A stretch of 6,368 bases of DNA from the NCBI GenBank assembly GCA_036003885.1, contig DASYSA010000622.1:1-6368 (forward strand), in the 5' to 3' direction. Every line of letters starts with the position of its first letter. Position 1 is the stretch's first letter. A program made the position numbers and the translations under genes. Below the pieces are notes generated by a model. It was given only the letters and a program-made list of their open reading frames with translations, was not told the DNA's origin and ran no database searches. Below are positions 1 through 5,539 of the stretch, piece after piece. This DNA is from DASYSA01 sp036003885. Lineage in GTDB: Bacteria; Acidobacteriota; Blastocatellia; UBA7656.

Positions 1-7
1 CCGTCAT
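1..7 (-). CDS. Start of next pilin-operon gene (partial, off window edge)
   Basis: Only the first codons are visible: on the minus strand an ATG occupies 7-5, followed by ACG. A purine-rich GGGGGA lies about 6 nt upstream, just past the stop of the PilW-like gene. The gap from that stop (31-33) to this ATG is only 23 nt, which is typical of a tightly packed operon. From gene order in minor-pilin clusters a PilX-like protein would be expected here, but no protein sequence can be read, so this is inference from context only. Confidence 0.4.
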
Positions 8-30
8 TAACCGTCCCCCGAGTCTGGTCG

Positions 31-1353
31 CTAGAACTTCGGCGCCGGGTTCAACCGCTGGCCCAGCTTTGGTGGCGCGCCGATGTGTCTGGTAACGTGG
101 TTATAGCCGCCGTTCGTAAAGCCTGTCCCGTTACGGGATCCTGAACCACCTGCATTGCCGGAAGCGGAACCGTATCCGCTTCGGCCGTTGCCGGCGTTGG
201 ATCCCCCGCCGCCAAAGGGTCCATCGCCTCCAAAGCCCCCGCCGTTTCCAGTCCCTCCGTTTCCTCCTGCTCCACCGTCCGCACCCAAACCAGGCGTGCC
301 GGTGCCTGTAGCGGACCCGAACGCATCGCCGCCGGGAATTCGCCTCGGCCGTATGACGCTCGCCATGGTAACCAGCCGCTCAGCGTTCTTATCGCCGGCG
401 ATCTCTGTTCGGCCGGTCAAGGTAACTTCAACTGCGACGGTGCTGTTCTCGCGCGCCAGGCTCTGGCTGGTCACCCATTTTCCATCCAGGTCCCCGTCCT
501 TCACTTCGAGGTATCGAAGCTGAAATGCCACGATGTTCCGTGCGACGGTGATGGGCGCGCCATCATTAACCGACAATGCGAGCGCCGGGTGCTCGGAGTC
601 TGTGCTCCGATCCACGAAGTAGCGTTTGATCGTAACGGGTCGCAGAGTGAACGCCCCATTTTCGTAGGTCGAGGCAAACGGGATAGTCGAATCAACGCCG
701 CGATGCTGGACTGCCTCGAAGGTGATGCCCAGCTTTCCATCGTCAGTCAGCTTGGCACTCTTCGCTTTGATGAAGTCGAACTGTACGGCCCCATCGGCCA
801 GGACTGAGCTGACGACGAACTCCTCATCCTGCTCTATTGCACCGATGACATCGGCGGCTGTGAGATGTCCGGCGCCGTTCGGGACTGTTTCAATATAGTG
901 ATCAGCAACACTGAACGGCTTTGCGGAGGTTGGAATCAATGGAAGTCCTTGCGCGGGAATCTTGGTTTCGGTATCGGACGAGACCACGGTCAGCTCATCG
1001 GTCTTGCCTTGAGGTCCGTTGTACGAATAGATCGATCGGAATTTCGGACCGAAGCCCAGGCTATTCTCCTTGGACTGCTGGATGTCGCGCGTGAGAAAGT
1101 CCATCAGCAGACGGGCGTTCTGATCCATCTCTGATACTCCCTGCTCGGCGCGAAAAATGGTCTGACTCTTTACCAGCAACGTGCACACGGTGCCGAGGAT
1201 GATGCTGAACACAAGCATCGCAATCATCAACTCGGTCAGCGAGAAGCCGCTCTCTGAAGCTCTGGAGCCTTTGTCGGACTCTTCGAGCGGATTGGGCCGC
1301 CCTGCTTGTCGATAGTCAGTCCAAAGAAGCATTGTCCATCTTGTTGATTTCAT
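31..1353 (-). CDS. PilW-like minor pseudopilin with glycine-rich C-terminal tail
   Basis: This is a 440-residue protein with a class III prepilin signal: leader of 36 residues, cleavage after G36 in SESG|FSLTE, Glu at mature position 5, and a hydrophobic helix at about 37-60 (MIAMLVFSIILGTVCTLL). The following DQNARLLMDFLTRDIQQS stretch (about 77-94) is typical of PilW-type minor pilins. These are cleaved and methylated by PilD, held in the inner membrane by the helix and assembled into the pilus tip or priming complex. The globular part ends near residue 338. After it comes a low-complexity Gly/Asn/Ser tail (about 341-417) and a short basic end. I chose the ATG at 1353 because GGAGG lies 5 nt upstream (1359-1363); a GTG at 1365 overlaps that ribosome site and would add four residues. 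It is the last complete gene of the pseudopilin operon. Family assignment is good; equivalence to Pseudomonas PilW rests on motif and gene order. Confidence 0.85.
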   Translation of the reverse strand: MKSTRWTMLLWTDYRQAGRPNPLEESDKGSRASESGFSLTELMIAMLVFSIILGTVCTLLVKSQTIFRAEQGVSEMDQNARLLMDFLTRDIQQSKENSLGFGPKFRSIYSYNGPQGKTDELTVVSSDTETKIPAQGLPLIPTSAKPFSVADHYIETVPNGAGHLTAADVIGAIEQDEEFVVSSVLADGAVQFDFIKAKSAKLTDDGKLGITFEAVQHRGVDSTIPFASTYENGAFTLRPVTIKRYFVDRSTDSEHPALALSVNDGAPITVARNIVAFQLRYLEVKDGDLDGKWVTSQSLARENSTVAVEVTLTGRTEIAGDKNAERLVTMASVIRPRRIPGGDAFGSATGTGTPGLGADGGAGGNGGTGNGGGFGGDGPFGGGGSNAGNGRSGYGSASGNAGGSGSRNGTGFTNGGYNHVTRHIGAPPKLGQRLNPAPKF

Positions 1354-1358
1354 CCGTC

Positions 1359-1363
1359 CCTCC
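1359..1363 (-). promoter_or_regulatory. Ribosome binding site of the PilW-like gene
   Basis: GGAGG on the minus strand lies 5 nt before the ATG at 1353. It decides the start, because the alternative GTG (1365-1363) overlaps it. Confidence 0.65.
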
Positions 1364-1372
1364 ACAAGTTCA

Positions 1373-1387
1373 CTGCGCTTCGCGCAG
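1373..1387 (-). other. Small intercistronic hairpin between pilV-like and pilW-like genes
   Basis: CTGCGC and GCGCAG form a perfect 6-bp stem around a 3-nt TTC loop. It sits in the 74-nt gap between the PilV-like stop and the PilW-like ATG, about 10 nt upstream of the ribosome site. No T-run follows, so it is not a standard terminator. It could affect mRNA stability or translation of the downstream gene, but a stem this short in GC-rich DNA may also be chance. Confidence 0.35.
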
Positions 1388-1427
1388 CGATCAATTGAAA
1401 CCCCTGGATCCGGCCTGTAGTTCCCGG

Positions 1428-2096
1428 CTATTGGCCTGTAAGCACTGTATAAAGGTCGACCAGCTCCGGCGCCTTGCCTTCGGTGGCATATTCACTCTTC
1501 ACCCGAACCGCGACAGTCAGCCGCCGGTCGGCAGGCTCGGATTCGCTGCTCGACATGATGACCCATCGGCGCGAGTAGCTGATGCGATCATCGGGAAATG
1601 GATTGGTGTTGGCTATCGTGCCGTCGGGCCGGCGCGTCTCGGAAGTGCCGTCGGGTCGAATAACGGTGATCGTTCCCTCCGGTTCAATGTCGTCTCGTCC
1701 GGCAAGAATAATCTTGTCGAAGTAATACGAGTCGTCGCCTCCCCAGGTATCCTCCTCGAGACTGCCGACGATGAACGCGTCGTCCTCTCCGTGCGCCTTC
1801 GGGTTGGAGACCATCTTCGCCGGATCCACAAGCCTCGCAAACGTTACCGTGCCCAGAGCTTCGAGTTTGTCTTGAGCGAGAACGGTCGCGGTGGTCATGT
1901 TTCGCGAACTCGCGTTAGTCTTCATCGCTATGGTGAACAGGCCTGCGAGGCTCACCAGTCCAACGATCGTGACCAGCAACGCGATCGACGCTTCGATGAG
2001 AGTCAGGCCCCGCTGGCCGTGGGCCTCTGGCGCTCCGACCATTCTTACTCGTATTCGATCCGGCTGCTCTGTGTTCCTTCTCATTTCTGGTTCCAT
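1428..2096 (-). CDS. PilV-like type IV pilus minor pseudopilin
   Basis: This 222-residue protein has a prepilin cleavage motif QRG|LTLIE (G30, Glu at mature position 5) and a hydrophobic helix at about 31-57. The mature first residue is Leu rather than the commoner Phe, a variation frequent in PilV-type proteins. The segment TTATVLAQDKLEALGTV (about 68-84) is characteristic of PilV/PulI-like pseudopilins, where 'A..LA...LE.L' follows the helix. The rest is a predicted periplasmic beta-rich head with no recognised catalytic motif. The role by family is as a minor component of the pilus initiation or tip complex, processed by the PilD prepilin peptidase. It begins 25 nt after the FimT/GspH-like gene and is probably co-transcribed with it. 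The start is uncertain: the ATG at 2096 has only a weak, very close GGGA, and in-frame ATG codons at residues 5 and 19 are alternatives. Confidence 0.82.
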   Translation of the reverse strand: MEPEMRRNTEQPDRIRVRMVGAPEAHGQRGLTLIEASIALLVTIVGLVSLAGLFTIAMKTNASSRNMTTATVLAQDKLEALGTVTFARLVDPAKMVSNPKAHGEDDAFIVGSLEEDTWGGDDSYYFDKIILAGRDDIEPEGTITVIRPDGTSETRRPDGTIANTNPFPDDRISYSRRWVIMSSSESEPADRRLTVAVRVKSEYATEGKAPELVDLYTVLTGQ

Positions 2097-2121
2097 TCCC
2101 GGTCTTAGCCGTGAGGTATAT

Positions 2122-2625
2122 TTACTGTCTCTTAGAGTCGGACATGGTTATCTGTCCGGTCGGCGATACCGTAACAACCGTGTAGTATCCGTCGGCGCCG
2201 TTGATGCGAATAGTGGGACTCTCTTTCGGCAGAGGCGTCACCACACCGCGGCCGTCGAATGCGACTTTCCTGGGCGACTCGTCGGAGATGGCTATTCCCT
2301 CCGGCAAGATGACCGCGCCTCTCTTTTGCGGCTCGGCCAGGCCTTCGGAGTCATACTCCTCGATGTCTATTCGATGAAGCTCTGATATGTTGATGCCCGC
2401 GCGCTTGTTGTCCGACGTTGCAAGATATCGAGCTCGCTGCAATGCGGTCGCGACGTTGCGGGCAGCGACTCCCAGCCGGTACATCTTCATGTAGACGATT
2501 ACCTGTGGCACAACGAAAGCGGCGATAACCGCTATCACGAGCAGCACAACCGCCATTTCGATCATGCTGAAGCCGCGCTGTCGCAGGTCTCGATGAAGGT
2601 TGAGAGTGGTCCGTTGGCGGAACAT
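2122..2625 (-). CDS. GspH/FimT-like pseudopilin
   Basis: This 167-residue protein has a short 18-residue leader ending RQRG|FSMIE (Glu at mature position 5). A long hydrophobic helix follows at about 19-45 (MAVVLLVIAVIAAFVVPQVIVY). After it comes RNVATALQRARYLATSDNKRAGI, the conserved GspH/FimT segment. The C-terminal elements FDGRGVV and VVTVSPTGQITM fit the GspH fold, whose last strands carry a 'G.i.' motif. Such proteins are minor pseudopilins of type IV pili or type II secretion systems, acting in the inner membrane and periplasm at the fibre tip. It is the first gene of the minus-strand pseudopilin operon, so any promoter should lie in the region above 2625. No clear Shine-Dalgarno precedes the ATG. 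The order FimT-PilV-PilW favours a pilus over a type II secretion role. Confidence 0.85.
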   Translation of the reverse strand: MFRQRTTLNLHRDLRQRGFSMIEMAVVLLVIAVIAAFVVPQVIVYMKMYRLGVAARNVATALQRARYLATSDNKRAGINISELHRIDIEEYDSEGLAEPQKRGAVILPEGIAISDESPRKVAFDGRGVVTPLPKESPTIRINGADGYYTVVTVSPTGQITMSDSKRQ

Positions 2626-2794
2626 ATGGTTACAAGTACGGCAGACTTTTCCCTAGTTCAGTATCCCTGGGAGGCAGAGCAACCCAAAGACGGTCAATAC
2701 ATTCGGAGGCATTACCGTGAATTGAGAAGAAGCTACTGGGGGCGCCAACAAACGAACAGGTGCAAATCGCCTTTGGTATAGGCAACCCGCATTC

Positions 2795-2804
2795 CGCGAT
2801 TGAG
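2795..2804 (+). repeat. Direct repeat, left copy (CGCGATTGAG)
   Basis: This exact 10-bp sequence recurs at 2905-2914, on the other side of the palindromic element. It lies 2 bp outside the element's left arm. It could be a target-site duplication or part of the repeat's border. Confidence 0.45.
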
Positions 2805-2806
2805 CG

Positions 2807-2891
2807 CCTGTAGGGGGCGCCTCCGTGCCGGGCCCTGCGTCAACAACCCATATGCGGGTAAGAGGCGGGCACGGACGCCCGACCGGACAGG
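2807..2891. repeat. Imperfect palindromic element (REP- or MITE-like)
   Basis: The left arm at 2807-2829 and the right arm at 2868-2891 are imperfect inverted copies. They share CCTGT at the outer end, GGGCG in the middle and TCCGTGCC at the inner end, 18 identical positions in arms of 23-24 nt. The 38-nt centre (2830-2867) includes GGGCCC and a small ACCC...GGGT stem. It is GC-rich, lies between divergent genes and has no coding capacity. The architecture resembles dispersed REP/MITE-type repeats. Whether it is multicopy cannot be told from one window. Confidence 0.6.
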
Positions 2892-2904
2892 GTTACTATC
2901 GACG

Positions 2905-2914
2905 CGCGATTGAG
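2905..2914 (+). repeat. Direct repeat, right copy (CGCGATTGAG)
   Basis: This is the exact second copy of the 10-bp sequence at 2795-2804. It lies 13 bp outside the right arm, so 100 bp separate the two copies. If they are a target duplication, the inserted unit would be 2805-2904. Confidence 0.45.
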
Positions 2915-2998
2915 ACAACCGACAGCTAGTAAGACTTTTCTGTTTCTTGGTAAACTGAATCGGATGAGCGACAGCAGAACCTTCCTGGCGCGCAATCC

Positions 2999-3003
2999 GG
3001 GAG
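2999..3003 (+). promoter_or_regulatory. Ribosome binding site supporting the start at 3009
   Basis: GGGAG lies 5 nt before the ATG at 3009. The other possible starts, TTG at 2910 and ATG at 2964, have no comparable ribosome site. Confidence 0.55.
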
Positions 3004-3008
3004 AAGAG

Positions 3009-4556
3009 ATGGCAACACTCTTAAGCGGCGACGACAAATTGACAACCGACAATCTGGATCTATTGTTGAATGTCCTACCAGTCCACGTACGCGACGCGCT
3101 GAGCGACGCCGGCAATGTTGAATCGCTCATAGAGGTGGTGTTGGATCTCGGCCGTCAACCGGAAGCGCGATATCCTGGACACGCCGCGTACCTCACGGAT
3201 AGCCTGGTGACGCGGGAGGAACTCCAGTACGTAGCGAGCCGCGTCGGCAGCTTCACCCGAGACAATCGCGCCGGTATCGAGCGCACCCTTCATCGTATCT
3301 CCGCTATGCGAAATCGCCTCGGCGAGATCGTGGGCCTGACGTGTCGCGTCGGACGAGCCATCTACGGCACCGTCGACATCATCCGCGACATCGTCGAATC
3401 AGGCAGGAGCATTCTGCTGATGGGTAAGCCGGGGGTGGGCAAGACTACTCTGCTGCGCGAAGCCGCACGAGTGCTGGCCGACGACCTCGAGAAGCGGGTC
3501 ATCGTAGTCGATACCTCAAACGAAATAGCCGGTGATGGCGACATCCCACATCCAGGGATTGGCCGTGCCCGCCGCATGCAGGTCCCCGAGCCCGACCACC
3601 AACACGCCGTGATGATTGAGGCGGTCGAGAACCACATGCCCGAAGTTATCGTCATCGACGAGATCGGCACAGCCCAGGAAGCCCTGGCCGCGCGTACTAT
3701 CGCAGAACGGGGAGTTCAGCTCATCGCTACCGTACACGGCAACACGCTTGAAAACCTGATGATCAACCCCACATTTTCGGACCTGGTGGGAGGCATTCAA
3801 CCGGTCACACTTTCCGACGAGGAGGCGCGACGGCGGGGTACTCAGAAGACCGTACTCGAGCGTAAGGCTCCTCCGACCTTCGATGTACTGATCGAGATCC
3901 AGGACACGGACAGGTTAGTAATACATCCGGATGTCGCCGAGGCTGCAGACCAGATGCTCCGAGGCTACATACCGAGCACGGAGATGCGCGAGCGGCGCCC
4001 TGGCGGCCAGGTCGCGATCACGCAGCCGGAGCCTCGAGCCGCACAACCGTCTCCGAAATCGACAGCAAGGGACGAATCCCCTCTCGCAGCCAAGAGAAAA
4101 GGGGTGCTGCGAATATATCCTTATGCGTTGAGCCGCGAACGACTCGAGCGCGCTATTCATGAACTGGGCGTATCCGCAAAGGTGACCAACGACCTCAACG
4201 AGGCCGACGTGCTTCTCACCCTGAAGGCCCATGCAAAACGCCAGTCGCAAAAACTGCGCGAGGCTCGCGGCCGAAGCGTTGAGGTCCATGTGATACGGAG
4301 CAACACGCTGACACAGATGGAAAACTTCCTGCGTGAAGCCCTCGGCGTGACCCGCTATGAAAATGAAGAAGCAGGGATGCAGGAAGTTGAAGACGCAGTC
4401 ATTGAAGCACTGGAGCAAAACAGGACGGTGGAGTTGGCGCCTCAATCCAGGTACGTCCGGCGCATGCAACACATCTACGTCGAGCGAAGCGGGCTTTCGT
4501 CAGAGAGCAAGGGTCAGGAGCCGTTGCGACGCCTCATAATCTTTCCACATAGATGA
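3009..4556 (+). CDS. SpoIIIAA/Ycf45-like AAA ATPase with C-terminal R3H domain
   Basis: This is a 515-residue, probably cytoplasmic protein. The N-terminal part (about 11-110) begins TTDNLDLLLNVLP and resembles the start of SpoIIIAA-like proteins. The ATPase core follows: Walker A GKPGVGKTT at 139-147, a conserved DTSNEIAGDGDIPHPGIG block from about 168, Walker B VIVIDEIGT at 213-221, and ATVHGNTLENL at about 240-250. A linker of about 60 residues rich in Pro, Ala and charged residues leads to a second conserved block (about 366-447, VLRIYPYALSRERLERAI). The end carries an R3H domain with R-x3-H at 484-488 and SGLSSESKGQEPLRRL, expected to bind single-stranded nucleic acid. This is the architecture of cyanobacterial and plastid Ycf45 proteins, whose role is poorly known. 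Bacillus SpoIIIAA, which resembles secretion ATPases, is related to the core only. The start at 3009 is preferred for its ribosome site; 2964 would add 15 residues. The gene stands alone, divergent from pseudopilin genes and convergent with the cytochrome. Confidence 0.88.
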   Translation: MATLLSGDDKLTTDNLDLLLNVLPVHVRDALSDAGNVESLIEVVLDLGRQPEARYPGHAAYLTDSLVTREELQYVASRVGSFTRDNRAGIERTLHRISAMRNRLGEIVGLTCRVGRAIYGTVDIIRDIVESGRSILLMGKPGVGKTTLLREAARVLADDLEKRVIVVDTSNEIAGDGDIPHPGIGRARRMQVPEPDHQHAVMIEAVENHMPEVIVIDEIGTAQEALAARTIAERGVQLIATVHGNTLENLMINPTFSDLVGGIQPVTLSDEEARRRGTQKTVLERKAPPTFDVLIEIQDTDRLVIHPDVAEAADQMLRGYIPSTEMRERRPGGQVAITQPEPRAAQPSPKSTARDESPLAAKRKGVLRIYPYALSRERLERAIHELGVSAKVTNDLNEADVLLTLKAHAKRQSQKLREARGRSVEVHVIRSNTLTQMENFLREALGVTRYENEEAGMQEVEDAVIEALEQNRTVELAPQSRYVRRMQHIYVERSGLSSESKGQEPLRRLIIFPHR

Positions 4557-4561
4557 GAAGA

Positions 4562-4641
4562 GGAAATGCGAAATTCGAAATGCGAAATTCGAAATGAGCC
4601 GCAAGCAATTTCGAATTTCGAATTTCGCATTTCGAATTTCC
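4562..4641. repeat. Inverted heptanucleotide-repeat arrays forming a long hairpin, possible bidirectional terminator
   Basis: The left arm (4562-4595) is GGAAAT followed by four 7-nt units of the form KCGAAAT (K = G or T). The right arm (4608-4641) is the inverted counterpart, again four heptads plus six bases. The 34-bp stem has only three mismatches, all at the variable K position, and a 12-nt loop (4596-4607). It fills nearly the whole gap between two convergent genes and its last base is part of the cytochrome stop codon. Such a hairpin could end transcription from both sides, but the T-run of a classical terminator is lacking. The arms are AT-rich, unlike the GC-rich surroundings. Confidence 0.7.
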
Positions 4642-5435
4642 TACTGAGGAGGCGGCATTGACACCGGCTCTTTCTGGCCTCGATGACAGGTATAGCAGTT
4701 TACTCGGCCCCTGCCATTGAAGTACTCCTTCGCAACCACTCCGGTCATAGCCAGCATCTTGCGCGCGGTCAGCTTGTTCGCTTTGTCGTCTTTCTCGAAC
4801 GCGCCGGGTACATGGCAGAAGGAACAATCAACTCCGAGAGACCTGGTGAAACCATTCATAGTCGCCATCAGGCGCCCCGCCGTAATCCCCTTCAGGCTCT
4901 GGATGTTCTTGAAGGCATCCTCCACCGGCCGCTTGTCTTCGTCGGCCTTCTTGTTGTCCTCGTCGGCCTTGGCCCTCATCTCCGCCGGCATCCGCTCTGG
5001 TTCGACGTGTCCTCGATGGCAGGTGTAGCACGTGACCTTGTTCGTGCTCAACTCTGTGCTGATCGTGCGAACCATCTTGAACATCGTCCGCGCAACCTGC
5101 TTCGGCTGCTTGTCGTCCTTATCGAACTCACCCGGAACATGACAATGCGCGCAATCGGTTCCGAGGAAACTTGCAATCTTGGACATCGCCCCCATCACCT
5201 GCGATGCGGGAATCCCTTTAAGTACCTGTATATTCTTAAAAGCCTCTTCCGCTTTCTTCTCTTGCGGCCGCGTCGCCGTGTCTCTCTCGAAACCAGAAAG
5301 GGGGCTTCCCGCGGTTGTTCCGGCCATCCCCTCACCGGCCTTCGAACCCTCGGTCAGCCAGCCTGCGATTGACAGGCAGATGCTCAACGACAGCACTGTG
5401 CTGCGAACGATCCTGGAAACTTTGCTCTTCTGCAT
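4641..5435 (-). CDS. Exported tetraheme c-type cytochrome, duplicated diheme domains (reaction-centre cytochrome-like)
   Basis: This is a 264-residue protein. A Sec signal peptide is visible: basic residues K3, K5, R8 and R11, a hydrophobic core at about 13-27, and likely cleavage near SKA|GE (after 33). Four c-type heme sites follow: C95AHCH, C136YTCH, C204SFCH and C247YTCH. The protein is two homologous halves, about 65-150 and 174-261. Each has AFKNIQ.LKGI, a Met 11 residues before the first CXXCH, HVPG.F.KDDK, and ends CYTCHRG..EP..MP. A charged linker carries ADED twice. The layout, with methionines in helices before the heme sites, recalls the photosynthetic reaction-centre cytochrome c subunit family (PF02276-like), which in Acidobacteriota has many non-photosynthetic members. 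It should be a periplasmic electron carrier; partners are unknown. AGGAG lies 9 nt before the ATG. It follows the barrel gene by 104 bp in the same orientation. Confidence 0.88.
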   Translation of the reverse strand: MQKSKVSRIVRSTVLSLSICLSIAGWLTEGSKAGEGMAGTTAGSPLSGFERDTATRPQEKKAEEAFKNIQVLKGIPASQVMGAMSKIASFLGTDCAHCHVPGEFDKDDKQPKQVARTMFKMVRTISTELSTNKVTCYTCHRGHVEPERMPAEMRAKADEDNKKADEDKRPVEDAFKNIQSLKGITAGRLMATMNGFTRSLGVDCSFCHVPGAFEKDDKANKLTARKMLAMTGVVAKEYFNGRGRVNCYTCHRGQKEPVSMPPPQ

Positions 5436-5444
5436 CTATTGAGT

Positions 5445-5449
5445 CTCCT
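5445..5449 (-). promoter_or_regulatory. Ribosome binding site of the tetraheme cytochrome gene
   Basis: AGGAG on the minus strand, 9 nt upstream of the ATG at 5435, supports that start. Confidence 0.6.
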
Positions 5450-5472
5450 CTTAGTCCATTAAGGTCGTAGTA

Positions 5473-5498
5473 GCCTCCACGTGCCACTGTCGTGAGGC
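5473..5498 (-). other. Hairpin between barrel and cytochrome genes
   Basis: GCCTC(C)ACG and CGTGAGGC can pair over 8 bp with one bulged C and a 9-nt loop. It lies 42 nt beyond the barrel gene's stop on the minus strand. No T-run follows, so termination is doubtful; it may be an mRNA processing or stability element, or chance. I see no convincing promoter in this 104-bp gap. Confidence 0.3.
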
Positions 5499-5539
5499 CC
5501 GACAATTGAGATCGTCAACGTCACCAATCCAGGCCCTGG

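Larger units (their letters stand above)
2626..3008. other. Divergent intergenic region with a palindromic repeat
   Basis: This 383-bp stretch separates the pseudopilin operon (minus) from the R3H ATPase gene (plus) and should carry the promoters of both. I find no convincing -35/-10 pair on either strand. The nearest candidates are a lone GATACT-like box at about 2661-2666 on the minus strand and TAAACT at 2951-2956 on the plus strand, neither with a good partner. The middle (2795-2914) holds a palindromic element between direct repeats. No small gene here is credible. Confidence 0.6.

Noticed and set aside
155..523. Plus-strand proline-rich frame
   Set aside because: The proline run is the complement of the glycine codons in the PilW-like tail; there is no independent coding evidence.
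1332..2108. Long plus-strand open frame of 258 codons opposite the PilV-like gene
   Set aside because: It is antisense to a clear prepilin gene, its composition is rich in Arg/Ser/His with no domain, and long antisense frames are common in GC-rich genomes.
2733..2918. Short minus-strand frame across the palindromic element
   Set aside because: Its sequence is dictated by the repeat and there is no credible start signal.
3039..3067. TTGACA followed 17 nt later by ATTGTT, promoter-like
   Set aside because: It lies inside the ATPase coding sequence downstream of the chosen start, and the -10 match is poor.
3915..4472. Minus-strand frame of 185 codons opposite the R3H ATPase
   Set aside because: It is a shadow of the conserved C-terminal half of the ATPase, with no motif or ribosome site.
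4562..4641. CRISPR-like array
   Set aside because: The repeats are 7 nt, contiguous with no spacers, and arranged in inverted arms; no cas genes are present.
4534..4827. Minus-strand frame with an FEFRISNF-like end
   Set aside because: It is produced by the heptad repeat hairpin and an out-of-frame stretch of the cytochrome gene, a known type of repeat artefact.
4683..5372. Plus-strand frame of 229 codons opposite the cytochrome gene
   Set aside because: The minus strand encodes four CXXCH motifs, a signal peptide and a ribosome site; the plus-strand product has no recognisable feature.
4641..5435. Evidence for photosynthesis
   Set aside because: The cytochrome resembles reaction-centre subunit cytochromes, but no reaction-centre or pigment genes are seen, and many non-phototrophic bacteria carry this family.
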